64,000 nucleotides of DNA, taken from the NCBI RefSeq assembly GCF_029222925.1, contig NZ_JARHUI010000004.1:467044-531043 (forward strand), written 5' to 3'. The notes under the pieces were generated by a model that did no database searches, had not been told where the DNA came from, and was given only the letters and a program-made list of their open reading frames with translations. Made by a program: the position numbers and the translations under genes. The stretch comes from Algoriphagus sp. CAU 1675 (GTDB lineage: Bacteria > Bacteroidota > Bacteroidia > Cytophagales > Cyclobacteriaceae). Below, in pieces: positions 47,417 to 57,126 of this stretch (the first letter of the stretch is position 1; each line of letters begins with the position of its first letter).

Positions 47417-49805
47417 ATTTCAAGGTCACTAAAGTAACTCCAGCCCCTCCTCGGTCTGCATGCTCATCTTCCATTTTTTTTACGGCAGGCATGGTCCTTA
47501 GTAAATTCCTTGTCACCTCCCGAAGTATCCCATCTCCTTTTCCATGAACAATCCGCAAATCCTTCAAGCCCAACATGTAACCCTCATCGATAAAAGTCTG
47601 GATAATGGGTAAAACCTCTTCACCTCTTTTTCCTCTAAGATCCAGGTTTGGAGAAAAATCCATCATTTTCGCATTGGTGTTGTACCCAGATCGGGATGCC
47701 ATTGCCTTCTTTTCCTTCTTAACCTGAGTCTGGGAAATTTTCTCGAGTCGGTTCAATTTTACGGTGGACTTAAGTTCTCCAATTGAAATTTCCACCTCCT
47801 TATTTCTCACCTGAAGCACCTCTGCGATTGCACCGTTGTCTTTCAAACGAACCCAATCACCATGCTCTATTTTCCCTCCCAAAACGACCACTTCCGGATC
47901 ACGAACTTTGATTTTTTCAGGCTTGACAGTTTCCTTAAAGGATTCTAGCTCCTTCCTCAATTTTTTAGTGGCTTCCTTCTCCGCTTTCTCTTCCCGGATT
48001 TCCCGAATGGTAGCCTCAATTTTTTTATTGGTCTCGTCCAATAGGCTTTTGGCTTCCTGCTTAGCCTCCTGGATATAGCGCTTTTTGGTCAACTCAAGAG
48101 TTTCCTTCAGCTCATTGTATTCTTTGAGACGCGTTTGAAGTAATTTTTCCTTGGCGGTGATTTCCTTCAATAAATTGGAGTACTTGTTTTTCTCATTTTC
48201 CAACTGAGTCAACAGCCGGTCATAGCGAACCCGCTCCTCTCCGATTTGGTTTTTGGCGTACCCCAAAATATCCTTCGAAATCCCTATTTTGGAGGCAATC
48301 TCCAAAGCAAATGAAGAACCCGGTTTCCCTATTTCCAACTGGTACATCGGCTCTAGCCTATCCACATCATATCTCATGGCACCATTGACCAGCCCCTGAT
48401 TCTTATTCGCTAACTGCTTGAGATTCCCATAATGGGTGGTCACCACTCCAAAAGCACCTTGCTTATTTAATGCTAAAAGAATGGATTCGGCAATAGCACC
48501 TCCAAATTGAGGTTCGGTACCTGTTCCAAATTCATCGATAAACAAAATGGTCTTTTTATTGGCGAACTGGGTAAAGTGCTTCATGCTCATCAAATGGGAG
48601 CTATAAGTACTCAGGTCATTTTCCAGGTTTTGCTCATCTCCTATGTCAATGAAAAAATTATCAAATAGTGAGCCTTTTGAATCAGGACTAACCGGAATCA
48701 GAAGGCCACATTGAAGCATATACTGAAGCAAGGCTACGGTTTTAAGGGTAACAGATTTTCCTCCAGCATTGGGCCCAGAAATAACCAACAAACGATTATG
48801 CCCAGACAAATGAATATCCAAAGGCACAATAGATTTCCCTTGGGCCTTCAAGGCAAGTTCCAAAATGGGGTGTCTTGCCTTAGTCCAATTTAGCATACGC
48901 TCTTTGACTAAATCAGGTCGAACCGCATTGATTTTCACGGCGAATTTGGCTTTTGCCCTGATAAAATCCATCAATCCAAGAAAGTTGGTGGCCTTTCGCA
49001 ATGCAGGTATGGAGGGTCTTAGCCTATCTGTGAGCTGGGTCAGGATTTTGATGATCTCCCTTCTCTCCATGTATTCCAGATCACGGATCTCGTTATTGAT
49101 ATCCAAAGCCTCTTCCGGCTCCATAAAAACAGTCTGACCCGTTGCAGATTCATCATGGATAAAGCCTCTCAGTTTACGCTTGTTCTCCGCAGCTACGGGG
49201 ATCACTAATCTTCCTGAACGGATCGTAATTGCAGAATCCTCCGGTGTCAGTCCTTTGGCACGGGCTTCTTTGAAGACTCTTTCCATCACCTTCCTCAGCC
49301 TACCTTCCTCATAAACGATCTGATTCCGGATCAGTTGAAGGTCCCTGCTTGCATTGTTTCGGATTTTTCCTTTTTCATCAATGATCAACTCAATGGCTTT
49401 GAGCAAGCCCAAATCCAATTCCATCACCAATCCAAGCAACTGGCTAAGAGTGGGATATTGGTCTCCGAATTTTTGAAAAAATGTAAGGCAGGACTTTAGC
49501 GTCTGCAAGCCTAGCTTGACCTCATGAAACTCATCCTGGTCCAAGAAAGCCCCTTCCAACTTTGCTTTTTCTAGGTAAGGGTTCAAATCCGTGAAATTGG
49601 AGGCTGGAAAACTCTCTCCAGAGATCAGAATTTGTCGAAATTCCTCAGTCTGATCCAAAAGCTTTCCTATCATGTTGTGGTCCGAGGAAAAAGCGACACG
49701 ATCTACGTATCCCATTCCCAAGGGGGACGAACATTCAGTTTTTAAAAGGTCCTTAATTTTAAGGAAATTGATTTTTTGTTCGAGATTAGACGGATAAAGC
49801 ATCAC
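47415..49805 (-). CDS. mutS2: Endonuclease MutS2
   Basis: 796 residues, typical of the family. The N-terminal lever/core domains are followed by the MutS-type ATPase: Walker A VISGPNAGGKSVTLKTVAL, then ILFIDEFGTGTEPQFGGA and VVTTHYGNLKQLA. A long charged coiled coil (~510-630) leads to a KOW-like stretch (HGDWVRLKDNGAIAEVL) and the C-terminal Smr nuclease domain (LDLRGKRGEEVLPI, IVHGKGDGILREV). MutS2 suppresses recombination and in some bacteria rescues collided ribosomes. Its ATG overlaps the DUF4296 stop by 4 bases. Confidence 0.96.
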   Translation of the reverse strand: MMLYPSNLEQKINFLKIKDLLKTECSSPLGMGYVDRVAFSSDHNMIGKLLDQTEEFRQILISGESFPASNFTDLNPYLEKAKLEGAFLDQDEFHEVKLGLQTLKSCLTFFQKFGDQYPTLSQLLGLVMELDLGLLKAIELIIDEKGKIRNNASRDLQLIRNQIVYEEGRLRKVMERVFKEARAKGLTPEDSAITIRSGRLVIPVAAENKRKLRGFIHDESATGQTVFMEPEEALDINNEIRDLEYMERREIIKILTQLTDRLRPSIPALRKATNFLGLMDFIRAKAKFAVKINAVRPDLVKERMLNWTKARHPILELALKAQGKSIVPLDIHLSGHNRLLVISGPNAGGKSVTLKTVALLQYMLQCGLLIPVSPDSKGSLFDNFFIDIGDEQNLENDLSTYSSHLMSMKHFTQFANKKTILFIDEFGTGTEPQFGGAIAESILLALNKQGAFGVVTTHYGNLKQLANKNQGLVNGAMRYDVDRLEPMYQLEIGKPGSSFALEIASKIGISKDILGYAKNQIGEERVRYDRLLTQLENEKNKYSNLLKEITAKEKLLQTRLKEYNELKETLELTKKRYIQEAKQEAKSLLDETNKKIEATIREIREEKAEKEATKKLRKELESFKETVKPEKIKVRDPEVVVLGGKIEHGDWVRLKDNGAIAEVLQVRNKEVEISIGELKSTVKLNRLEKISQTQVKKEKKAMASRSGYNTNAKMMDFSPNLDLRGKRGEEVLPIIQTFIDEGYMLGLKDLRIVHGKGDGILREVTRNLLRTMPAVKKMEDEHADRGGAGVTLVTLK

Positions 49806-50152
49806 ATTTTTTCTTCGATATCTCCGGATGATTCTCTTACCACCAGAGAATCTATTACCCGGGCATAAATTCGATCCATTGTTTTAGGAAACTGAAGGTA
49901 ATAGCGCATACTTTCGGTAAAAACAGAATCCTCCACTCCATGATTCAAAAAAACGTCCTTTTCCATCAGGGAATAAAGTACCTGGGAGGAATCATAGGAT
50001 ATGGGCAATGCACTGGCCACTCCTTCTGTAAAATGAATGTCAATCAATACAGCTACCATCTGCTCTTCTGAAAGCAAACCGACTGGTTCTTTCTCCTGAT
50101 CGCAGGCTACCAGCACCAAAAAAATGGTGCATATGGCTAATAATCTTTTCAC
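49802..50152 (-). CDS. DUF4296 lipoprotein
   Basis: 116 residues with lipoprotein signal (IFLVLVAC, Cys17). The mature part has the DUF4296 pattern: LLSEEQMVAVLIDIHFTEGVA, SYDSSQVLYSLMEKDVFLNHGV, FTESMRYYLQFPKTMDRIYARVIDSL. Function unknown; found in Bacteroidota. Overlaps mutS2 by 4 bases (ATGA), so the pair is coupled. Confidence 0.88.
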   Translation of the reverse strand: MKRLLAICTIFLVLVACDQEKEPVGLLSEEQMVAVLIDIHFTEGVASALPISYDSSQVLYSLMEKDVFLNHGVEDSVFTESMRYYLQFPKTMDRIYARVIDSLVVRESSGDIEEKM

Positions 50153-50259
50153 GTCCTAAAATTAGGTTTTTTTAACGGATAATCTTCTTGCCCTTCCTGT
50201 AAGTGAAATTTTATAATTGGTCTCAGTACTATAACTTAGACCTCAGAAATTACCCTTGC

Positions 50260-51138
50260 ATGAATCAACTCTTCAGTAAGCTCAGAAAATACGAAATCAT
50301 GATCCGAAAGGTGGCAAACAACCACCTGCAAGGGGAATATCAGTCCCTATTCAAAGGTTCAGGCCTTGAATTTGATGACCTCCGCCCCTATCAATACGGT
50401 GACGATGTGCGAACAATTGAATGGAAAGTCTCTGCCAAAGGGCATGGTACTTTTGTAAAGACCTTCCGGGAAGACAAGGACCAATGTGTATATTTTTTAC
50501 TGGATATCTCAGGAAGTCAGGATATTGGACAGGCTGGACACAAAAAGATTGATCAGGGAAAATTAATAGCAGGAGTCCTGACTTTGGCAGCCATCTTCGA
50601 TGGAAGCCAGGTAGGATTGATCAGTTTTTCCGATCAAAAAGAAAAACTGGTATTGCCGGGAAAAGGAACTAGACAAGGAGTAAAAATGATCCGGGGAATA
50701 TTCGAACATGAAAATATTTCACAAAAGACGGATTTGGATGCCTTGTTCACATTTTCCCTCAACCTGATCAAAAAGAGAAGTATTATAGTGGTGATTTCGG
50801 ATTTCATTGATGAAGGCTATGAGCGTTCATTCCGGGCTTTGGCAGAAAAACACGATTTGGTAGCTATTCAACTTACCGACCCACGAGAGTCTGCACTTCC
50901 AGCATTGGGAATTATTCCAGTTTATGACAAGGAAAAAGGAAGAACCACTTGGGTAAATACGGCTTTTGGAGGCTTTTCCAAGAAAATTTCCGAAACCTTC
51001 ACGACCGAACGGGACAAACTCAAAGACATCTGTAAGAAGAACCAGATCAACTACTTGGCCATTGACACCAATCAGGACATAGTAGCTCCATTGATCGAAT
51101 TGTTTAAGTACCGAAATAAAAGAATGAAACGTGGCTAA
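50260..51138 (+). CDS. DUF58 domain protein (Bat-type cluster)
   Basis: 292 residues from ATG 50260; an in-frame GTG 19 codons earlier adds residues not found in relatives, which start MN-x-x-x-x-KLRKYEI. DUF58 motifs: QGEYQSLFKGSGLEFDDLRPY, QYGDDVRTIEWKVSAKGHGT, FVKTFREDKD. A VWA-like fold follows with a degenerate MIDAS (LLDISGSQ, DxSGS). In Bacteroides such proteins sit in the aerotolerance (Bat) operon next to MoxR. Here no moxR gene is adjacent. Its end overlaps the next gene by 8 bases. Confidence 0.93.
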   Translation: MNQLFSKLRKYEIMIRKVANNHLQGEYQSLFKGSGLEFDDLRPYQYGDDVRTIEWKVSAKGHGTFVKTFREDKDQCVYFLLDISGSQDIGQAGHKKIDQGKLIAGVLTLAAIFDGSQVGLISFSDQKEKLVLPGKGTRQGVKMIRGIFEHENISQKTDLDALFTFSLNLIKKRSIIVVISDFIDEGYERSFRALAEKHDLVAIQLTDPRESALPALGIIPVYDKEKGRTTWVNTAFGGFSKKISETFTTERDKLKDICKKNQINYLAIDTNQDIVAPLIELFKYRNKRMKRG

Positions 51139-52027
51139 ATTCGGTTTAATTCTTTTTCTCTTACTCAGCCCATTGCTGGCATATTCGCAGGATGTAGAAG
51201 TAGAGGCTTACTTCATGCAAGACTCCGCAAAACTTGGGGAGCGGGTAGGCTATGTCTTAAAAGCCACCTATCCTGAATCCAGGCAATTGATCTTCGTGGA
51301 TTCTACTTATGATTTTTCCCCATTTGTACTTTTGGAGAAAAAAACCTTTATATCCTCTACTACCGAAGGGGTTACCAAGGACAGTGTGGTTTATTATCTG
51401 TCCAACTTCGAACTCGAGCCTTCAGCCCACCTGAGTCTTCCCGTTTATGAACTGAGTCGATACGACTCCATCACCTATTTCCCTTTAGAGGCTGAATTGA
51501 AACTTAAGCTAGCACTAGACAGTATTCCGGAGGAACCTGCCTTTCTTGAAAACAACGAATACCAAGTTCTGGAGAAAAAGTGGAACTGGGCCTTATTTGG
51601 TTTCATGGCAGGAGTTTTAATACTGACATCAAGCTTGTTATACTTCCTTTTTGCCAACCGAATCAGGGAACTCTGGAAGCATATGCAAGAAAAACGTCGT
51701 TGGTCTAGATTTGAAAAAGCATGGGCCAAAAACAGCCATACTCTTCAAACTGAAAATTCCATTGAAGCCGCCGATGAGCTTCTTGGACTTTGGAAAGGAT
51801 ATATGGAAAGTATCACCGAAAAGCCTTTTAAAGAGTGGACTTCCAGTGAAATTGGAGACAATTTGGAAGACATGAGGGTATTCAGCTCCCTTCGAGCCGT
51901 TGAATTGATCATCTATGCCAACAAAAAAGAGGAGATAGGAGAAGCATGCAATTACCTTCTGGAAATTGCAAAGAGAAACTATGAAGAAAAATTAAAACCT
52001 GTCAAGCATGATCGAGCAACTGTCTGA
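51131..52027 (+). CDS. Bat-cluster membrane protein with periplasmic N-terminal domain
   Basis: 298 residues from GTG 51131, which overlaps the DUF58 stop (GTGGCTAA). A signal peptide (LILFLLLSPLLAYSQ) is followed by a periplasmic beta-rich domain (~22-145), one transmembrane helix (~153-174, LFGFMAGVLILTSSLLYFLF) and a charged cytoplasmic region with helical repeats (~180-298). Position and topology match the protein that lies between DUF58 and BatA genes in other Bacteroidota. I do not recognise a named domain; it partly recalls BatD or DUF4381 layouts. Confidence 0.85.
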   Translation: MAKFGLILFLLLSPLLAYSQDVEVEAYFMQDSAKLGERVGYVLKATYPESRQLIFVDSTYDFSPFVLLEKKTFISSTTEGVTKDSVVYYLSNFELEPSAHLSLPVYELSRYDSITYFPLEAELKLKLALDSIPEEPAFLENNEYQVLEKKWNWALFGFMAGVLILTSSLLYFLFANRIRELWKHMQEKRRWSRFEKAWAKNSHTLQTENSIEAADELLGLWKGYMESITEKPFKEWTSSEIGDNLEDMRVFSSLRAVELIIYANKKEEIGEACNYLLEIAKRNYEEKLKPVKHDRATV

Positions 52028-53051
52028 GTTTTTTAGCTGGTCTTGGTTTATGCCTGAGACTTTTCAGAGTTATGAGTGGGAAAAACCGATTCTACTAAAT
52101 TTAATTTGGATCATTCCGGTACTTATGTTGATCAGGAAATTTGTCAAGTTCCTGAAAAACCCGGTCCTGGAGTTATCCCTTCCAAAACAGATTGCCAAAA
52201 ACAACCCCTGGACCTACCTGAGACTTATACCCACTGGACTTTTTTTCCTGTCCTTGGCCTTGATCATTGTGGCTTTAGCCAGACCACAAATGAGCAATGA
52301 ACGAGTGGAGCAATTCACGGAGGGGATAGACATCATGTTGGTCATGGACATTTCAGAATCCATGGACCTTCAGGATTTTCAGCCCAACAGACTTGAATCT
52401 GCCAAGAGGACTGCTATTGATTTTATCAACGGAAGAGTAGGTGACAGAATAGGAATGGTTGTATTTTCCGGGGAAGCCTATTCCCTTGCACCTCTCACCA
52501 ATGACTACCAGCTTCTCATTGATCTGATCGGAGAAATTGGTTTCGAAATGATCGAGGCAAAAGGAACTGCCATTGGCTCTGCTATTGCCGCCGGAACCAA
52601 CCGGATGAAGGAGGCAGAATCAGTATCAAAAGTGATGATTCTCCTCAGCGATGGGGAAAGTAACGCAGGCAATGTGGACCCTCTTTTTGCTGCTCAATTG
52701 GCAGGAGCATTGGATATTAAAATTTACACCATTGCAGTCGGCAAAGACGGGATGGTACCCTATGGAACTGATTTTTTTGGCAGACCCCAAATGGTCGAAA
52801 GCTACCTCGACGAAACTACCTTGAGAGAGATTGCCAAACTCACCAAAGGAGAGTTTTTCCGGGCTTCCGATGCCACTGCCCTTCAGGGGATTTTCGACCA
52901 GATCGATACCATGGAGAAAACGGAAATCATAGAAAACCGCTACAAGGAAACCACGGATTACTACAGGATCTATCTCTTTTGGGCAATTGCGCTTTTCTTC
53001 GCTTGGATGATTTCCAAAAGTAGTTTTCTCAACAACTTCCTTTTGGACTGA
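52008..53051 (+). CDS. batA: BatA-like VWA-domain membrane protein
   Basis: 347 residues. An N-terminal helix pair (~27-45 and ~72-92) is followed by a VWA domain with full MIDAS D114-x-S116-x-S118 in VMDISESMD, plus KGTAIGSAI and LLSDGESNAG. A C-terminal helix (YRIYLFWAIALFFAWMI) anchors the end. In Bacteroides fragilis Bat proteins contribute to aerotolerance; with MoxR ATPases they are thought to act as envelope chaperones. It overlaps the previous gene by 20 bases. BatB, BatC and BatE-type genes do not follow. Confidence 0.93.
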   Translation: MIEQLSEFFSWSWFMPETFQSYEWEKPILLNLIWIIPVLMLIRKFVKFLKNPVLELSLPKQIAKNNPWTYLRLIPTGLFFLSLALIIVALARPQMSNERVEQFTEGIDIMLVMDISESMDLQDFQPNRLESAKRTAIDFINGRVGDRIGMVVFSGEAYSLAPLTNDYQLLIDLIGEIGFEMIEAKGTAIGSAIAAGTNRMKEAESVSKVMILLSDGESNAGNVDPLFAAQLAGALDIKIYTIAVGKDGMVPYGTDFFGRPQMVESYLDETTLREIAKLTKGEFFRASDATALQGIFDQIDTMEKTEIIENRYKETTDYYRIYLFWAIALFFAWMISKSSFLNNFLLD

Positions 53052-53073
53052 TTTTATCAAGTTTTCTCTAAAC

Positions 53074-53087
53074 CTGATTTTAATCAG
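53074..53087. promoter_or_regulatory. FNR/CRP-type box before hemN
   Basis: CTGATTTTAATCAG is a perfect palindrome with core TGAT-N4-ATCA, as in FNR-family sites (TTGAT-N4-ATCAA), ending 67 bases before hemN. A second, looser TGAT-TTT-ATCA lies at 53049-53059 over the batA stop. A similar core precedes ccoI at 63022-63033. Confidence 0.5.
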
Positions 53088-53154
53088 TTTTCAACCTTAT
53101 CCTCATCAAGTAAATAACTGAGGCAGGTGGCGATTTTTGAAAAAAAATTACCCC

Positions 53155-54513
53155 ATGGCATTATCACCTAACCTGATTAGCAAGTACAATTATCCAGCAC
53201 CCCGCTACACTTCTTATCCAACTGTCCCACTTTGGGAAAACAACCTAAAGGCTGAAGAATGGGAGGAATTGGTGAAGCAGTCGTTCAAGTTATACGGAAA
53301 ATCAGAGGGAATAACTCTGTACATTCACCTTCCCTTTTGTGAAAGCCTCTGCACCTATTGCGGATGCAATAAACGGATTACAAAAAACCATAGTGTAGAG
53401 CAGCCCTATATTGAGGCACTACTTAAGGAATGGAAAAAATACCTCAAACTTTTCTCTGAAAAACCAAAGTTGGCAGGCATTCATCTTGGAGGTGGAACAC
53501 CAACCTTTTTTGCTCCTGCATCTTTACATTATCTACTGAATACATTAATCTCAGACTCTGAGGTATTGGAAGATGCAGAATTTAGTTTTGAAGGACATCC
53601 CAACAACACTACACTGGATCACCTTAAAACCCTCTCCTCTTTGGGATTTGACCGGGTGAGTTATGGAATTCAGGATTTCGACCCAGATGTCCAAGTGGCT
53701 ATTCACCGGACCCAACCTTTCGAAGCAGTAAAAACCGCGACCGAAAATGCCAGGAACTGTGGATTCAAATCCATCAATTTTGATCTGATCTATGGACTTC
53801 CGCATCAAACAATTGAAACTCTTTCCGCAACTTTTGAAAAGGTTACAGAATTAAGACCAGACAGAATTGCTTTTTATAGTTATGCCCATGTCCCCAGTTC
53901 TTTCCCTGCACAAAAAAGTTATGAAACGTATCTACCCAATGAACTTGAAAAACGGTCTCTTTACGAATTCGGGAAGAAAAAATTGTTACTAATGGGCTAT
54001 GAGGAAATTGGGATGGATCACTTCGCCCAACCCAGTGACCCTCTTTTTAAAGCAAAAAGAGAAGGAACCCTTCATCGAAACTTCATGGGCTATACTACCT
54101 CTCCCTCCAAAATCCTCATTGGTCTAGGTGCCAGCAGTATCAGCGACATTCATCTGGGATATGCACAGAATGAAAAATCAATCCATACCTATCAGGAGCT
54201 TTTGGAGCAAGACCATTGGCCATTGGTAAAGGGGCATGTTCAGTCCAGAGATGACCTTCAAGTCAAGGAGTTGATATTGGATTTGATTTGCAAGCAGGAA
54301 GCAGAAATTCCCCAGGAAATTTGGGGGAAATTAAATAAAACTCAGTTCTTAACCTTACAGGAAATGGAACTTGAAGGCCTGTTTGAAAGAAACCAAAACA
54401 ACATCAGACTTACCGAGGATGGTGTGGCATTGGTCCGAACAGTATGTATGCAGTTTGACCTTAGACTGGCAGAAAATCAAAGCAAGAAAGTCACGTTCAG
54501 TAAAGCGATCTAG
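53155..54513 (+). CDS. hemN: Oxygen-independent coproporphyrinogen III oxidase
   Basis: 452 residues from ATG 53155 (an upstream in-frame TTG adds only MKKNYP). Radical SAM enzyme that decarboxylates coproporphyrinogen III to protoporphyrinogen IX without oxygen. The [4Fe-4S] motif is PFCESLCTYCGCNK (CxxxCxxC plus the extra Cys). SAM and substrate motifs are IHLGGGTPTFFAP, FEGHPNNTT, VSYGIQDFDPDVQVAI and DLIYGLPHQT. Start segment YNYPAPRYTSYPTVP is diagnostic of true HemN rather than HemW. FNR-like box upstream; it converges on the cbb3 oxidase cluster, which needs heme. Confidence 0.96.
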   Translation: MALSPNLISKYNYPAPRYTSYPTVPLWENNLKAEEWEELVKQSFKLYGKSEGITLYIHLPFCESLCTYCGCNKRITKNHSVEQPYIEALLKEWKKYLKLFSEKPKLAGIHLGGGTPTFFAPASLHYLLNTLISDSEVLEDAEFSFEGHPNNTTLDHLKTLSSLGFDRVSYGIQDFDPDVQVAIHRTQPFEAVKTATENARNCGFKSINFDLIYGLPHQTIETLSATFEKVTELRPDRIAFYSYAHVPSSFPAQKSYETYLPNELEKRSLYEFGKKKLLLMGYEEIGMDHFAQPSDPLFKAKREGTLHRNFMGYTTSPSKILIGLGASSISDIHLGYAQNEKSIHTYQELLEQDHWPLVKGHVQSRDDLQVKELILDLICKQEAEIPQEIWGKLNKTQFLTLQEMELEGLFERNQNNIRLTEDGVALVRTVCMQFDLRLAENQSKKVTFSKAI

Positions 54514-54516
54514 GAA

Positions 54517-55224
54517 TTATCGACAGAGTGTAATTTCAAACTGTTCTGTACCGTAATTATAAATCTGAAGGTCCGGACTGAACCCATGGAGACCTAGTCC
54601 CAATCCCCGGAAAATAAAAATCAAACCCAAAACCATCCCAAAATAAGGAATCGCTCGTTGAAAAAAGCGTCTGGATTGATTGGATATCAGTTGACCGGAA
54701 TACATTAAAACCAACAGGAGAGGAATAGTGCCCAATCCGAAAAAGAACATATAGGCAGCTCCCATCCAAGGGCTTTGCATACCCAAAGCGGCCACCAATG
54801 CCATATATACCATGCCGCAGGGCAACAGACCATTGGCCAATCCTGTAGCAAGAAAAGCAAGCCGCCCTCCCTTTTTCAAGAAATAGGCCAATTTACGTTT
54901 GATCCAACCCACAAAACCAGATAAGGCAGGAAGTGCAATCAATTGCTCTGATTTCTTATAACTGAGTGAAAGAATCAAAATAAGAGCTCCCATTCCAATA
55001 GAAAAGCCCTGTTGAATCCCTGCAAGGGAAAGGGTAAAGCCCAAGCTCCCAACTATTAGTCCCAGGGCGGCATAGGTCATGCTCCTCCCGACATTGTAAA
55101 GGATTTTATTCCAGAGAAAGGATTTATTGCCGGAATTCCCAACAGCAAGAGCAATGGGTCCGCACATTCCCACACAATGGAATGAACCTAAAAAACCCAA
55201 TACAACTGCTGTCCAAAGTATCAT
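54517..55224 (-). CDS. SafE/TauE-like (DsbD_2) membrane protein of the cbb3 cluster
   Basis: 235 residues from ATG 55224; a GTG one codon earlier is also possible. Six helices. The cysteine-bearing motif FLGSFHCVGMCGPIALA in helix 1 and LANGLLPCGMVYMALVAA later define the DsbD_2 / sulfite-exporter-like family that accompanies cbb3 oxidase genes in many bacteria. The paired Cys/His suggests copper or thiol handling during oxidase assembly (inference). The ATG overlaps the fixH stop in TGATG. Only 3 bases separate its stop from the hemN stop on the other strand. Confidence 0.88.
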   Translation of the reverse strand: MILWTAVVLGFLGSFHCVGMCGPIALAVGNSGNKSFLWNKILYNVGRSMTYAALGLIVGSLGFTLSLAGIQQGFSIGMGALILILSLSYKKSEQLIALPALSGFVGWIKRKLAYFLKKGGRLAFLATGLANGLLPCGMVYMALVAALGMQSPWMGAAYMFFFGLGTIPLLLVLMYSGQLISNQSRRFFQRAIPYFGMVLGLIFIFRGLGLGLHGFSPDLQIYNYGTEQFEITLCR

Positions 55225-55649
55225 CACAAATTGATTTTCTTTTCCTGATAATAGGAAGTGCCGTTTTCAGTCCAGCTTAGCTGAACCTTCCAATATCCTT
55301 CTTTCAAAGAATGTACAGGGATTGTTTTATTCTTCTCTTCCATAATATTGAGCAGAAACTCCTGGTCAAGCTTTTCGTCAGAAGGTCTGAAAAAATTCAG
55401 CTTTCCTTTGGCTCCAATTGGAAGGTCCAAAACCAGTGTTTTATTCGATGCATCAAAAACCAAAACCTCTCTATCCAATGCCAATGTGGACATCTGTTTA
55501 TCAATTTGATCTTGGTACTTGATTTCCTGTTCATAGTAATTTTCTGTCACCAGTTCTATTCCCTCCATTCTTACGGAGATCACTACCATAGTCAGGATAA
55601 TCCCCACAAATGCAATTATTGACAATAAAATTCCTTTACCCCAATTCAT
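55224..55649 (-). CDS. fixH: FixH family protein (cbb3 oxidase assembly)
   Basis: 141 residues. One N-terminal transmembrane helix (LLSIIAFVGIILTMVVISV) and a periplasmic beta domain with VTENYYEQEIKYQDQID, LPIGAKGKLNFFRPSD and YWKVQLSWTENGTSYYQEK match FixH/CcoH. It is needed for assembly and stability of cbb3 oxidase. Starts 8 bases after ccoG and overlaps the safE-like gene. Confidence 0.92.
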   Translation of the reverse strand: MNWGKGILLSIIAFVGIILTMVVISVRMEGIELVTENYYEQEIKYQDQIDKQMSTLALDREVLVFDASNKTLVLDLPIGAKGKLNFFRPSDEKLDQEFLLNIMEEKNKTIPVHSLKEGYWKVQLSWTENGTSYYQEKKINL

Positions 55650-55657
55650 ATTCCTTC

Positions 55658-57076
55658 TTATTTTTCGGCTACCGGAGCCATAAAACTTGTGTTAATTTCG
55701 TCGATTTCCACCCCATCGTGGAGCAAGGACAATTTTATTTTTTGCTGAGGGGTCAGAACCGATTGCTGGTCCCTTACCAGAAAAAATCTTCCCTCCAGTT
55801 TTGATTGTGGCTCAAGAGTCAATACTTTTTCTCCAACCAACTCTACTTCTATACCTTCTGCTAAGGACATTAACTCAACCTTTTGCGTCTCAAAAGTCTT
55901 ATTAATCAAAGTTATTTGGTAAAGATTTGACACTGTTCCATTATCTCGCATCTGATAGGTCATTCCCGGAAATCTTGTAACCGTGCCCTGTATTTCCTCT
56001 CTAGTAGCAATCAAGGCAACAAAGGCCGCCACTAATAAAACTAAAACAACGGAATAGGCCTTGACCCTACCGGTAAAAAGCTTTTGAAACCCCTCTTTAA
56101 TACTGTTTTCTGAGGCATAGCGAATCAGTCCTTTCGGCCGGTCCACTTTGACCATTACTTCGTCACAAGCGTCAATACATGCCGTGCAATTGACGCATTC
56201 CATTTGTATACCGTTCCGAATATCAATTCCTGTTGGACAAACCTGCACGCAAATGCCACAGTCTATACAATCCCCTTTTGGGGAATTCTCCACTTGATGT
56301 TTTCGAATTGGGGACCTTGGCTCTCCTCTCACGTAATCATACATCACATTGATGGAATTATTGTCCAAGAGTACACCCTGAAGTCTTCCATAAGGACAGA
56401 CTACGAGACAGGCCTGCTCCCTGAACCAGGAAAATACAAACATAAATATCCCTGAAAACACCACTAAACCTATGAATCCTGCAAGGTGCTCAGACGGGGG
56501 TTGGGTGACAATCTCTTTTACTTCATCAATTCCTATCAGATAGGCCATTACCAAATGCCCAATCATGAGGGAGATTAACAAAAAAACGGTAAGCTTGATC
56601 CCTTTTTTTGTTATTTTCTCAGCATTCCACGGTCCTTCATTGAGAGTTCTCTGCTGGTTGGCATCGCCTTCGATGAGGTATTCGATTTTTCGAAAAACCA
56701 TCTCCATAAACAAGGTCTGGGGACAGGCCCATCCACACCAAATCCGCCCAAAAATAACCGTAAACAGAATGATGAACACAAAGAAAATCAGCAAGAGAAA
56801 AATCAACAAATGAGTATCCTGAGGCCAGAATACTGCTCCGAAAATGATGAATTTCCTTTCAAATATATTAAACAACAACCAGGGTCTTCCATCCACATTG
56901 ATAAATGGACCGACAAACAAAACTGCCAAAAGCACCCAGGACAGATAGGTTCTATACTTGTAGAAAAAACCCTTTACCTTCTTAGGATAAACCCAGTTTC
57001 GTTTACCATCGTCCTGAACAGTCGCCAATGCATCTCGGAAAGTCTCGGGATTCAGATGTGGATTCTTCTTTGCCAT
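55658..57076 (-). CDS. ccoG: Cytochrome c oxidase accessory protein CcoG
   Basis: 472 residues. Membrane protein with about five helices and two [4Fe-4S] clusters: CIDCGICVQVCPTG and CVNCTACIDACDEV. Other hallmarks are FGRIWCGWACPQTLFMEMVFR, FREQACLVVCPYGRLQGV and a C-terminal Ig-like domain (RDNGTVSNLYQITLINKT, LEPQSKLEGRFFLVRD). CcoG has been reported as a Cu(II) reductase supplying Cu(I) for the cbb3 CuB site. Lies between ccoP and fixH in the operon. Confidence 0.96.
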   Translation of the reverse strand: MAKKNPHLNPETFRDALATVQDDGKRNWVYPKKVKGFFYKYRTYLSWVLLAVLFVGPFINVDGRPWLLFNIFERKFIIFGAVFWPQDTHLLIFLLLIFFVFIILFTVIFGRIWCGWACPQTLFMEMVFRKIEYLIEGDANQQRTLNEGPWNAEKITKKGIKLTVFLLISLMIGHLVMAYLIGIDEVKEIVTQPPSEHLAGFIGLVVFSGIFMFVFSWFREQACLVVCPYGRLQGVLLDNNSINVMYDYVRGEPRSPIRKHQVENSPKGDCIDCGICVQVCPTGIDIRNGIQMECVNCTACIDACDEVMVKVDRPKGLIRYASENSIKEGFQKLFTGRVKAYSVVLVLLVAAFVALIATREEIQGTVTRFPGMTYQMRDNGTVSNLYQITLINKTFETQKVELMSLAEGIEVELVGEKVLTLEPQSKLEGRFFLVRDQQSVLTPQQKIKLSLLHDGVEIDEINTSFMAPVAEK

Positions 57077-57126
57077 AATTGGTTCAAATTAAATACTGCC
57101 GGGACTTTCCCGGCAGTATAAATCTA

